A DNA stretch of 64,000 nucleotides from Mixta calida (GTDB lineage: Bacteria; Pseudomonadota; Gammaproteobacteria; Enterobacterales; Enterobacteriaceae). Each line of letters starts with the position of its first letter. Positions within the stretch are counted from its first letter, which is position 1. The notes beneath the pieces are model-generated. The model did not search any database. It saw nothing but the letters and a program-made list of their open reading frames with translations, and was not told the DNA's origin. Location: contig NZ_CP026378.1 of NCBI RefSeq assembly GCF_002953215.1, positions 186,001 to 250,000 on the forward strand, written 5' to 3'. The position numbers and the translations under genes were made by a program. Below are positions 36,689-47,901 of the stretch, piece by piece.

Positions 36689-39058
36689 ATGACGAGAAAA
36701 ATAAGCTGGTTTACCGCAATGCTGATGGGCCTGCTGCCGATGGCGCATGGCGCACCTGAATCCAATCCGGCCGGACAGCCGACCAGCATGACGCAGGCGG
36801 CGCCTTCCGATATGTCGGCGCCGGCGACGCCGTCAACATCCGCAGGGGCAGCGACCTCTACGGACGCGCCCGTTTCCGCCGATGCGGCGCCCGCACCCGC
36901 CGAGCCCGCCGCGCCGGTGCGCACCAGCGAGCTGCGGTTCAGCAATATCGCGCCTGCGCCAGGCAGCTTTAAGCTGCTCGGCACGCGGCCGGATGGACAG
37001 ATTGAATTCGGCGTGCGCAGCGATGAAGTGGTTACCCAGGCGGTGCTGCATTTGAGCTATCGTCCGTCGCCGGCGCTGCTGCCGACGCTGTCGCATTTTA
37101 AGGTTTACCTGAACGAGGAACCGATCGGGCTGGTGACCATCACGCCGGATCAGCCGGGCAAAGAGAGCCAGGCGACGGTAAATATCGACCCGCGCTTTAT
37201 CGGCGACTTTAACCGCGTGCGCTTCGAGCTGGTCGGCCATTACACCAATATCTGCGAAAACCCGGCGAACAGCGCGATCTGGATCGATATCGGCAAGGAA
37301 AGTCACCTTGACCTGACGCTGCAAAAGCTGCCGTTGAAAAACGATCTCTCCGATTTCCCGGAGCCGTTCTTCGACAGCCGCGACAATCGCCCGTTACAGC
37401 TGCCGATGGTGTTCGCCGCCGCGCCGGATCGGACGCAACAGCACGCCGCAGGGCTGCTCGCCTCCTGGTTTGGCGTACAGGCGCAGTGGCGCGGTCAGTC
37501 CTTTCCGGTGCTCTATAACCAGCTGCCGCAACAGCAGCATGCGGTGGTATTCGCCACCAACGACCAGCGCCCCGACTTCCTGAAAGATTATCCGCCGGTG
37601 GATAAGCCGACCGTAGAGATCATCAGCCAGCCCGATAATCCGTATCAGAAAATGTTGCTGGTGCTGGGACGTAACGATGCCGATCTGCTGACGGCGGCGC
37701 AAGGCATCGCCCAGGGCGACGTGCTGCTGCGCGGCCAGTCCTCCACCATTGAAGAGGTGAAGCAGCTGGCGGCGCGCCAGCCTTACGATGCGCCGAACTG
37801 GGTGCGCACCGATCGCGCCACTAAATTCTCCGAGCTGCAACAGTATGAAAACCAGTTGCAGGCGGATGGCATTCAGCCTTATCCGGTCAGCCTGACGCTG
37901 AACCTGCCGCCCGATCTTTTCCTGGTGCGCGCGCGCGGCATCAATATGGATATCGCCTACCGCTACACGTCGCCGCTGCAAAATGACGGCTCGCGGCTGG
38001 CGATCCACCTGAACAACCAGTTTATGCAGGACTATCCGTTACAGGTGAAAAGCGATAACGGCAAACAGCTACTGCATATCCCGCTGGTGTCGGGCCTCCA
38101 GGATAACAGCGCCTCGCTGACCATTCCGGCGCTGCGCCTGGGCGTAGTAAACCAGCTGCGTTTTGACTTCGACTACGCCACCACCATTATCGGCGGCAGC
38201 AACGGCGACCGCTGCGAAACGGTGACGCCGGTGACCAACCATGTGGTGGTCGACGGCAACTCCACCATCGACTTCTCCGGCTATCGCCACTATATCCAGA
38301 TGCCGTCGCTGCGCGCTTTCGCCAATGCAGGCTTTCCGTTCAGCCGCCTGGCCGATCTGTCGCAGACGCTGGTGCTGATAAACGCGCAGCCGCGCGCCGA
38401 TCAGGTCAGCGCGCTGCTGAATGCGCTGGGGAATATCGGCGCGCAGACCGGCTTCCCGGCGCTGAACGTGCAGATTACCGACGACTGGTCAAAAGCGAAA
38501 ACGGCGGACGCCGACCTGCTGATGATTGGCGATATACCTGCCGACCTGCGTGAAGATCGCCGCATTAACCTGTTAGTGGACGCGGCGAAAAGCTGGGTGA
38601 AAAAACCGGTGCGTCAGGCGCCGCTGGATGATGTGACCGCCCCGGCCAGCGATCGCGCGGTCGCCAGCCAGACCACCATCGTCTCTGACGGCCCGATGGC
38701 GGCGATCGTCGGCTTCCAGTCGCCGTTCCACGATCAGCGCAGCGTCGTCGCGCTGCTGGCGGACAGCCCGCGCGCGTATCAGCTTCTGAACGACGCGCTG
38801 CTCGACAGCGGCAAGCGCGCCGCGATTTATGGCTCGGCGGCGATTATCCGTGAATCGGGCGTCAACAGCCTGCGCGTGGGCGACAGCTATTTCGTCGGCC
38901 ATCTGCCGTGGTGGGAACGTATGTGGCACGCGCTGGCGACGCATCCGGCGCTAATGGCGCTGTTCGCGGTGATTGTCGTCGTGCTGGTGGCGCTGATGGT
39001 GTGGCGACTGATGCGTCTGGTGACGCGCCGTCGTCTTGGCAATGAGGATGATGAGTGA
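36689..39058 (+). CDS. bcsB: BcsB, periplasmic cellulose synthase subunit
   Basis: Periplasmic, C-terminally membrane-anchored partner of BcsA. 789 residues (E. coli 779), with a signal peptide (residues 1-21), a low-complexity Ala/Pro/Ser linker to about residue 75, carbohydrate-binding and flavodoxin-like domains, and a hydrophobic tail anchor near 755-780. Its longer size comes from the N-terminal linker. 4-bp overlap with bcsZ. Confidence 0.95.
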   Translation: MTRKISWFTAMLMGLLPMAHGAPESNPAGQPTSMTQAAPSDMSAPATPSTSAGAATSTDAPVSADAAPAPAEPAAPVRTSELRFSNIAPAPGSFKLLGTRPDGQIEFGVRSDEVVTQAVLHLSYRPSPALLPTLSHFKVYLNEEPIGLVTITPDQPGKESQATVNIDPRFIGDFNRVRFELVGHYTNICENPANSAIWIDIGKESHLDLTLQKLPLKNDLSDFPEPFFDSRDNRPLQLPMVFAAAPDRTQQHAAGLLASWFGVQAQWRGQSFPVLYNQLPQQQHAVVFATNDQRPDFLKDYPPVDKPTVEIISQPDNPYQKMLLVLGRNDADLLTAAQGIAQGDVLLRGQSSTIEEVKQLAARQPYDAPNWVRTDRATKFSELQQYENQLQADGIQPYPVSLTLNLPPDLFLVRARGINMDIAYRYTSPLQNDGSRLAIHLNNQFMQDYPLQVKSDNGKQLLHIPLVSGLQDNSASLTIPALRLGVVNQLRFDFDYATTIIGGSNGDRCETVTPVTNHVVVDGNSTIDFSGYRHYIQMPSLRAFANAGFPFSRLADLSQTLVLINAQPRADQVSALLNALGNIGAQTGFPALNVQITDDWSKAKTADADLLMIGDIPADLREDRRINLLVDAAKSWVKKPVRQAPLDDVTAPASDRAVASQTTIVSDGPMAAIVGFQSPFHDQRSVVALLADSPRAYQLLNDALLDSGKRAAIYGSAAIIRESGVNSLRVGDSYFVGHLPWWERMWHALATHPALMALFAVIVVVLVALMVWRLMRLVTRRRLGNEDDE

Positions 39059-40173
39059 AACGTCTGACGCTGCGACTGGGAATGTTGTTAATGCTGATGC
39101 TGGCGGCGCTGCGCGCCAGCGCTGACTGCGCCCCCTGGTCCGACTGGGCGCAGTTTAAACGCGACTACATCAGCGAAGAGGGCCGGGTGATCGATCCCAG
39201 CGGCGGGAAGAACATCACCACCTCGGAAGGGCAGAGCTACGCGCTGTTTTTCTCGCTGGTCGCCAACGACCGCGAGATGTTCGACCGCCTGCTGGGCTGG
39301 ACGGAGAACAACCTGGCGGAAGGCGACTTAACGCAGCGCCTGCCCGCCTGGCTGTGGGGACAGGAGAGCGGCAGCAAGAAATGGCAGGTGCTGGATAAAA
39401 ACCCCGCCGCCGATTCCGATCTCTGGATCGGCTGGACGCTGTTGCAGGCGAGCCGCCTGTGGCACAGCCGCAGCTACCAGGTGACTGGCACGCTGCTGCT
39501 CAATCGGGTGGCGAAAGAGGAAGTGGCTGACCTGAAAGGCTTCGGCCTGATGCTGATGCCGGGCAAATATGGCTTTATCGAAGGCGACAGCTGGATGATC
39601 AACCCCAGCTACCTGCCGTTGCAGTTGCTGGCGGGCCTGACCCGGCTGAAAGGGCCGTGGCCGGAGATCAACCGCAACGCGCTGCGCCTGTTGCAGGAGA
39701 CGGCGCCGAAAGGCTTTTCGCCCGACTGGTATGTCTGGCAGAGCGGCAGCGGCTGGCGTCCCGATAAATCGAAAGGGCCGACTGGCGGTTACGATGCGAT
39801 TCGCGTTTACCTTTGGGCCGGGATGCTCAGCGACGACGATCCGCGTAAAGCGACGCTGTTGTCGCACTTCGCGCCGATGGCGCGTCTGACGGAAGAGAAT
39901 GGCAATCCGCCGGAGCGGGTCGACGTGCTGACCGGCGCGACCATCAATCAGGGCAACGTCGGCTTTTCCGCCGCGCTGCTGCCGTTCCTGCAGGGCTCTC
40001 GCGCTCTGACGGCGCAGCAACAGCGCGTGCAGCAGCAGCCTCCCGGCAGCGATGCCTATTACAGCAGCGTACTGGCGCTGTTCGGCGTCGGCTGGGATGA
40101 AAACCGCTATCGCTTTAGCGCGCAGGGCGACCTGTTACCGGCCTGGAACCAACAATGCAAAAATTCAGATTAA
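39055..40173 (+). CDS. bcsZ: BcsZ, periplasmic endo-1,4-beta-glucanase (GH8)
   Basis: Family 8 glycoside hydrolase that trims nascent cellulose in the periplasm. 372 residues (E. coli 368) with a signal peptide ending near residue 23. The catalytic acid lies in TTSEGQSYALFFSL (about Glu58) and the second acidic residue in GGYDAIRVYLWAG (about Asp247). Overlaps bcsC by 19 bp. Confidence 0.96.
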   Translation: MKRLTLRLGMLLMLMLAALRASADCAPWSDWAQFKRDYISEEGRVIDPSGGKNITTSEGQSYALFFSLVANDREMFDRLLGWTENNLAEGDLTQRLPAWLWGQESGSKKWQVLDKNPAADSDLWIGWTLLQASRLWHSRSYQVTGTLLLNRVAKEEVADLKGFGLMLMPGKYGFIEGDSWMINPSYLPLQLLAGLTRLKGPWPEINRNALRLLQETAPKGFSPDWYVWQSGSGWRPDKSKGPTGGYDAIRVYLWAGMLSDDDPRKATLLSHFAPMARLTEENGNPPERVDVLTGATINQGNVGFSAALLPFLQGSRALTAQQQRVQQQPPGSDAYYSSVLALFGVGWDENRYRFSAQGDLLPAWNQQCKNSD

Positions 40174-43100
40174 GCACCCTGGGCCTGCTGCTGCCCGGCC
40201 TGCTCGGCGGCGCGTCCGCTTACGCCGCCGAAGAGACGTCGGCGCGTGAAGTCTCGCCGGTCGCGTGGCTGCTGGAGCAGGTGCGCACCGGCGAAGCGAC
40301 CAATAAATACGATCTGGTCACCCAGGCGCTCTACCGGCTGGAGAAGATCGCGCCCGATAACCCTGACGTCATCGCCGCGCAGCTGCGTCTGGCGCTGCAT
40401 CAGGGCGACCAGGCGAAGGCGCAGCGATACATGAACCAGCTGAAGCAGACCGCGCCCGATTCTGAGGCGACGCGGGAAGCGCAGGCTGGCATGCTGCTGG
40501 TGAGCCCTGAGGGGCGTCAGCAGCTACAGCAGGCGCGTCTGCTGGCGACCGCCGGGCGCGTGCAGGAAGCACGCGACGCCTGGGACAAACTGTTTAAAGG
40601 CGCCTTTCCGAGCGTCGATATCGCGCTGGAGTACTGGAGCCTGGTGTCGCGCATCGACGGCCAGCAGGCAACGGCGCTGGCGAACCTGCAGGCGCTGGAC
40701 AAACGTTATCCCGGCAATGTCGGCGTGCGCATGCAGCTGGCGCGGTTGCAGTTCCAGAATGATAAACCGGCGCAGGCGGCGGATGAGCTGAAAACCCTGG
40801 CCAACACTCCGGGCGCGCGCGATCAGGCGGCCGAACTCTGGCTGAGCCGCATACAGGCGCAGCCGGTCACGGCGGAAAGCGTGGCGCAGCTGCGCCAGTA
40901 TCTCGACGTCTTTACCAGCGGCGACGCGCGCAGCAACGGCGAGCAGGAGCTGGAGCGTCGGCAGAAACTGCTGGCCGATCCCGCTTTCCAGCAGCGTTCA
41001 CGCGCGCTGGCGCTGGTGGACAACGGCGGCGGCGAGAATGCGATTGCGACATTGCAGGCGGCGCTGAAGCTCAATCCTGGCGATCCCGATCTGTTGGGCG
41101 CGATGGGCCAGGCGCAGGGGCGCGCCAATCACCGCGACCTCGCCATCACTTACCTTGAACAGGCGCTGAAGGCGGGGCAGCAGAGCACCAGCGTCGGCCT
41201 GTGGCAGAGCCTGTTGCAGACCAACCGCTACTGGCTGGCGATCGACAACGGCGATAAGGCGCTGGCGAAGGGCGATATCGCCGTCGCCGAACAGCATTAT
41301 CAGCAGGCGCGCGCGCTGGACAACACCGACAGCTATGCATTGATCGGCCTGGGCGACGTGGCGCTGGCGCGCAAGAATGACACTGAAGCGGAGCGGCTGT
41401 TCCGCGAAGCCTGGCGTATGGATCACACCAATACCACGGCGGTGCGGCGTCTGGCCGCGCTCTATCAGCAGCAGTCGCCGCAGAAGGCGATCGCTTTTAT
41501 CAATGGGCTGAGCGGCGAACAGCAGCGGGCGCTGGGCAGCACGCTGAACAGCCTGCGCAGCGACGTCTTGCGCGCCGAAGCGGATACATTGGCGCAGCAG
41601 GGCGACTGGGCGCAGGCGGCGGAAAAATATCGTCAGGCGCAGCAGGACGCGCCGGATGACGTCTGGCTTAACTATCGACTGGCGGGCGCGCTGCGCAATG
41701 CAGGCGATGCGCAACAGGCGGACAAATTAATGGCGGCGATGGCGCAGCGTCTGCTCGCCGATCCGACGCAGGTTTACGCTTACAGTCTTTATCTCTCCGG
41801 TAGCGATCGCGCGGAAGAGGCGCTGCGTCAGCTGAACAGCGTGCCGCAGGCGCGCTGGGATCAAAACATGCGCGAGCTGGCCGACCGCTTACAGCAGGAT
41901 AAAGTCTATGCGCAGGCGGACGCGCTGCGTCAGGCGGGCGACAACACCGCCGCGACGGCGTTGCTTAACCAGCAGCCCGCCTCGCCGCGCCGCGACCTCA
42001 CTCTGGCGGACTGGGCGCTGGCGGACGGCTATCCGCAGCAGGCGCTGGAAGGCTATCAGCGCCTGCTGGCGCAGGATAAGCAGAACCCGGATGCGGCGCT
42101 GGGGCAGATCGACGCGCTGGTGGCGCTGAACCGCAAAGACGAAGCGCGCGCCGCCCTGAACGCGCTGCCCGCCGGCAGCGGCGAAGCGAGCCTGAACGTG
42201 GGCCGCCGCCTGGCCAACGCCTGGCAGAGCGTGGACGACACGACGCGGGCGCGTCGGCTTTATCAGCAGCTTAAGCCGCGCGCGCAGCAGGAAGCGCCGT
42301 CGCAGAGCAGCGCGCTGGTATTTCGCGACGCCGCACGGCTGGAGGCGCAGCAGCAGCCGGCGCTGGCGCTCATGGATTACCGCCAGGCGATGGTCGCCAG
42401 CGGTATTACGCCGACGGTGCCTGCCGATAACGCCCGCTTTACCCGCCTGATGCGCAACCAGGCGGATGACGACTGGCTGAAGCGCGGCATCCGCAGCGAC
42501 GCGGCCGAGCTTTATCAGCGTCAGGACACCACGCTAATGCTGGAACAGGATTATTCGCGCAATAAAGGCACCGGCGGCGTCTCCGATCTCACCGCGCATA
42601 CCACCATGCTGCAACTGGATACGCCGCTGGCCGATGGCAAAAGCTTTGTGCGCGTAGACCGCGTCGAGATTTCGGCAGGCACCTTCTCCACCGAGGGCGG
42701 CAGCCACACCGACGTGTTCGGCACCTGCGCCAATAACGATACCGCAGGCTGTCGCAGCGATCTGAAGCAGAAGCAGGAGGGAGTGGCGATTGGCGCGGGC
42801 TGGCAAAATGACCGCTGGTCGGCGGATATCGGCACTTCGCCGATGGGCTTCGAAGTCGTGAACTGGGTGGGCGGCGTCAGCTGGAATACCGATGTGAAAG
42901 ATGTCGGCCTGACCTTTACTGCGTCGCGGCGGCCCATCTCCAGTTCGCTGCTGGCCTGGGCTGGCGCGCGCGATCCCAGTCCGCAGGGCGGACGCACCTG
43001 GGGCGGCGTAGTGGCGACCGGCGGCGCTGTCGGGCTGAGCTACGACCAGGGCGGCGCGCATGGCGTCTGGGCCGACCTCAGCGCACACCAGATCACCGGC

Positions 43101-43646
43101 AAAAACGTGGCGGACAACAGCCGCGAGCGTCTGATGGCGGGCTACTATTACAAGCTGATCAACGAAGATAACCGGCGCGCGACCATCGGTTTGAACAGCA
43201 TGCTGTGGCATTATCAGAAAGATCTCAGCGACTACGCATTCGGGCAGGGCGGTTATTACAGCCCGCAGCAATATTTCTCGCTGGCGGTGCCGGTCAGCTA
43301 CCGGCAGCGCACAGAGAACTGGTCGTTCGATCTGGGCGGCTCGGTTTCCTGGTCGCGCTCGAAAACCCGCGCTCAGGAACGCTATCCGGTCTGGCCCGGC
43401 TTTCAGCCGACGGCGAACGATCCTTCCACCGATAGCTCAGGCAGCGGCTTTGGCTATACTTTACGCGCGGCGGTTGAGCGGCGCGTTACCGCGCACTGGA
43501 CGGTCGGCCTGGCGGTGGATATTCAGCAGGCGAAAGATTACACCCCCAGCCATGGTCTGATTTACGCTCGCTATTCACTGTCCGGCTGGGAAGGCGACCT
43601 CAATCTGCCGCCGCAGCCGCTGGCGCCCTACGCCGACTTTAAGTAG
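40155..43646 (+). CDS. bcsC: BcsC, cellulose secretion TPR/outer-membrane porin
   Basis: Exports cellulose across the outer membrane. 1163 residues (E. coli 1157): signal peptide (1-24), about 18 tetratricopeptide-like repeats forming a periplasmic superhelix (to about 790), then a 16-strand type beta barrel ending in phenylalanine-containing YADFK. Alanine/glutamine-rich TPR composition is normal. Last gene of bcsRQABZC. Confidence 0.96.
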   Translation: MQKFRLSTLGLLLPGLLGGASAYAAEETSAREVSPVAWLLEQVRTGEATNKYDLVTQALYRLEKIAPDNPDVIAAQLRLALHQGDQAKAQRYMNQLKQTAPDSEATREAQAGMLLVSPEGRQQLQQARLLATAGRVQEARDAWDKLFKGAFPSVDIALEYWSLVSRIDGQQATALANLQALDKRYPGNVGVRMQLARLQFQNDKPAQAADELKTLANTPGARDQAAELWLSRIQAQPVTAESVAQLRQYLDVFTSGDARSNGEQELERRQKLLADPAFQQRSRALALVDNGGGENAIATLQAALKLNPGDPDLLGAMGQAQGRANHRDLAITYLEQALKAGQQSTSVGLWQSLLQTNRYWLAIDNGDKALAKGDIAVAEQHYQQARALDNTDSYALIGLGDVALARKNDTEAERLFREAWRMDHTNTTAVRRLAALYQQQSPQKAIAFINGLSGEQQRALGSTLNSLRSDVLRAEADTLAQQGDWAQAAEKYRQAQQDAPDDVWLNYRLAGALRNAGDAQQADKLMAAMAQRLLADPTQVYAYSLYLSGSDRAEEALRQLNSVPQARWDQNMRELADRLQQDKVYAQADALRQAGDNTAATALLNQQPASPRRDLTLADWALADGYPQQALEGYQRLLAQDKQNPDAALGQIDALVALNRKDEARAALNALPAGSGEASLNVGRRLANAWQSVDDTTRARRLYQQLKPRAQQEAPSQSSALVFRDAARLEAQQQPALALMDYRQAMVASGITPTVPADNARFTRLMRNQADDDWLKRGIRSDAAELYQRQDTTLMLEQDYSRNKGTGGVSDLTAHTTMLQLDTPLADGKSFVRVDRVEISAGTFSTEGGSHTDVFGTCANNDTAGCRSDLKQKQEGVAIGAGWQNDRWSADIGTSPMGFEVVNWVGGVSWNTDVKDVGLTFTASRRPISSSLLAWAGARDPSPQGGRTWGGVVATGGAVGLSYDQGGAHGVWADLSAHQITGKNVADNSRERLMAGYYYKLINEDNRRATIGLNSMLWHYQKDLSDYAFGQGGYYSPQQYFSLAVPVSYRQRTENWSFDLGGSVSWSRSKTRAQERYPVWPGFQPTANDPSTDSSGSGFGYTLRAAVERRVTAHWTVGLAVDIQQAKDYTPSHGLIYARYSLSGWEGDLNLPPQPLAPYADFK

Positions 43647-43776
43647 CGTTCTGCTCGGAAAACCCTTAAACCGGTTTCCTGCCGTCACTATCTTTACTTA
43701 ATAAACAGCAACCATGAGATATACTCCTGGTTGCTTTCATCGTTTTCGCCCGTGGTCCGGGGCCTGGAGAAGAGCT

Positions 43777-45786
43777 TTGCGCGTTAGTCGGTCACTTACG
43801 ATCAAGCAGATGGCAACGGTTTCTGGCGTTGCGGTAGTGACTATCTGTATTTTTATCGTTATTCAGCTTTTCCACTTTGTGCAGCAGCGCAGGACAGACT
43901 ATGCGCAGCAGATGGAAAACATCGCGCATACGGTGCGTCAGCCGCTCTCTGAGGCGGTGTTGCGCGCTGATATCCCGCAGGCGGAGCGCATTCTGAATTC
44001 GCTGAAGCCCGCCGGCATTTTGTCGCGCGCCGACGTGATGCTGCCTAATGCGTTTCAGGCGCTGCGCACCGATTTCGAAAATGAAAAGCCGGTGCCGCGC
44101 TTTATCGCGCGCGTGTTTGAGCTGCCGGTGCAGATCACCGTGCCGCTCTATTCGGTAGAGAGCGCCGCCTCGCCCAAACCGCTGGCCTATCTGGTATTGC
44201 AGGCAGACTCCTCGCGCGTCTATCAGTTTATTCTCAGTACCATTTCCACCATGCTGACCACTTATCTGCTGCTGGCGCTGATCCTTTCGGTGGCGATCAG
44301 CTGGTGCATCAACCGACTGATCGTGCATCCGCTGCGCGATATCGCCGGCACGCTACAGGATCTGCCGCCGCAGGATATTCTGACCCATAAACTGCCGATG
44401 CCGCCGCTGCATCAGGATGATGAAATCGGCATGCTGATCCGCAGCTATAACCGTAACCAGCAGGTGCTGGAGTCGGTGCATGATGAGATGAGCCGCCTGA
44501 CCACGCACTACGCGCTGACCGACCTGCCCAACCGTACGCTATTCCTGGCGCTGCTGGAGCAGCATCTGAAGGCGGCGGTCTACAGTGGGCCGTTCAGCGT
44601 AATCGTGGTGCGCATCGAAACCCTGCTGGAAGCGAACGGCGTATTAACGGAGGAGCAGCGCGATACGTTGACGCTGACGCTGCTGGAAAAAATTCGTGGC
44701 GTGATTGAAGAACGCACCGTGGTCGGCCAGTTGGGCGTCAGCGATTTCGTGCTGCTGGTGAAAAAGGCCAATAACCCATTCCGGGCCTATCGGCTGGCAC
44801 GCAATCTGATGAACCGGCTTAATCAGCCGGTCAGCCTGCAACAGGTGCAGCTGCGTCCGACGCTGAGCATCGGCATCGCTCAGCGCGACGCGGCAAAGAT
44901 GAGCGCGCCGGAGCTGCTGGGACGCGCGGTGTCGGCGATGATGTCGGCGCGCCATCAGGGTAAAAATCAGATTCTGTTCTTTGACCCGCTGCTGACCGAG
45001 CGCGCCCAGCGCCGGCTGACGCAGGAGCACGATATTCTGCAAGGTCTGGAGCAGGAGCAGTTCGCGCTGTTTTTACAGCCGCAGATCAATATGGCCAATG
45101 GCGAGCTGGTCGGCGCTGAAGCGTTGCTGCGCATGCGTCAGCCCGACGGCAGCTACAGCCTGCCGGAAGAACTGATCGCCAGCGCGGAAGAGATCGGCGT
45201 TATCGGCGCGCTGGGACGCTGGGCGCTGGAAGAAGCGTGCCGCGTGCTGGCGGGCTGGCAAAAGCGTGGCATTTTACTGCCTTTAAACGTGAATATCTCC
45301 GCCATACAGCTGCGCGAGCCGGGCACCGTCTGGCATCTACAGGAGCTGCTGGAACGTCACCGCATCCGTCCCGGCAGTCTGGTGCTGGAGTTGACGGAAA
45401 CCGCGCAGATTGGCGATCCCCTTCAGGCGAAAAGCCTGCTTGGCGCGCTACAGGAGGCGGGCGTGGCGGTGGCGCTGGACGATTTCGGCACCGGCTACGC
45501 CAACCTCAGCTACCTGCATCAGTTCCGATCATTGCCGATCAGCAAGCTGAAAATGGATCGCAGCTTTGTTTCCGCGCTGCCGGATGACGATACGATGGTG
45601 AAGATTGTCGCGGCGATTGCGGACATTACCGATCTTGAAGTGGTGGCGGAAGGAGTGGAAACCGAGGCGCAGCGCGACTGGCTGCTGGCGCTCGGCATCA
45701 CTATCGGGCAGGGTTATCTGTATGACGGCCCGGTTTCGCTGAGTGATTTCGAGAAGTGGCTGCGGACGCTGTCGCCTCCGCAGTGA
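43777..45786 (+). CDS. hmsP: HmsP/PdeK-like membrane protein, degenerate GGDEF plus EAL
   Basis: Biofilm regulator next to the cellulose operon, orthologous to E. coli YhjK (PdeK) and Yersinia HmsP. Two membrane segments flank a periplasmic sensor (about 12-175), followed by a HAMP-like stretch, a GGDEF domain whose active motif is degraded to LGVSDF, and a complete EAL domain: GAEALLRM, NVNIS, ELTET, DDFGTGYANL, KMDRSF and EGVET. It should therefore hydrolyse but not make c-di-GMP. The TTG start at 43777 has a GGAGAAGA ribosome-binding site and gives the family N-terminus RVSRSLTIKQMA; an ATG 21 codons earlier lacks one. Confidence 0.9.
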   Translation: MRVSRSLTIKQMATVSGVAVVTICIFIVIQLFHFVQQRRTDYAQQMENIAHTVRQPLSEAVLRADIPQAERILNSLKPAGILSRADVMLPNAFQALRTDFENEKPVPRFIARVFELPVQITVPLYSVESAASPKPLAYLVLQADSSRVYQFILSTISTMLTTYLLLALILSVAISWCINRLIVHPLRDIAGTLQDLPPQDILTHKLPMPPLHQDDEIGMLIRSYNRNQQVLESVHDEMSRLTTHYALTDLPNRTLFLALLEQHLKAAVYSGPFSVIVVRIETLLEANGVLTEEQRDTLTLTLLEKIRGVIEERTVVGQLGVSDFVLLVKKANNPFRAYRLARNLMNRLNQPVSLQQVQLRPTLSIGIAQRDAAKMSAPELLGRAVSAMMSARHQGKNQILFFDPLLTERAQRRLTQEHDILQGLEQEQFALFLQPQINMANGELVGAEALLRMRQPDGSYSLPEELIASAEEIGVIGALGRWALEEACRVLAGWQKRGILLPLNVNISAIQLREPGTVWHLQELLERHRIRPGSLVLELTETAQIGDPLQAKSLLGALQEAGVAVALDDFGTGYANLSYLHQFRSLPISKLKMDRSFVSALPDDDTMVKIVAAIADITDLEVVAEGVETEAQRDWLLALGITIGQGYLYDGPVSLSDFEKWLRTLSPPQ

Positions 45787-47427
<1,641 letters not shown>

Positions 47428-47463
47428 TCCTGAGCGGCGATGCTGAAAACAGCGTTAATTAAC

Positions 47464-47506
47464 AGGGGCGCCCTCTGCATACCAGACGGCGCCCCTTCTG
47501 TTTTTA
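47464..47506 (+). terminator. Terminator of dctA
   Basis: 9-bp stem AGGGGCGCC / GGCGCCCCT, 15-nt loop, followed by TCTGTTTTTA, about 40 bp after dctA. Confidence 0.75.
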
Positions 47507-47901
47507 TGTTTCCTGCGCCTCTTTCTCCCTTTTCAAAGGTCTGCCAACGGCAAAATGGCGTTTTGCGTGCGTAATGAGCAGCTTTCGGGTGGGCAAAATC
47601 GGTAAAATTATAAAACTTTGCAAAAAACCGTTATCCGGCTTCGCTGCGGCTTGCCCTTGTTCCATGCATTTGCATAATAAAGCCCACACAGACTGTGTCG
47701 CCTCATTGCGCCTGGCCACACTTCAGACGCGAAAGCACGGTTAACATTCATTTATTTATGATTTTTCACTTTGTTGTGTGACAACCTCGTTTTGGCGTGG
47801 TCTAACTGCGGTGCGCCCGCTGTGCGTTATCAACAGGACGATAACGCCTGACTATCGCGCGTCATCAATGAAATTAAGTGGGCAATTGAGTAGGGGTTCA
47901 C
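47507..47901 (+). promoter_or_regulatory. yhjJ upstream region
   Basis: About 395 bp preceding yhjJ. No gene on either strand is convincing; the promoter must lie here but was not resolved. Confidence 0.35.
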
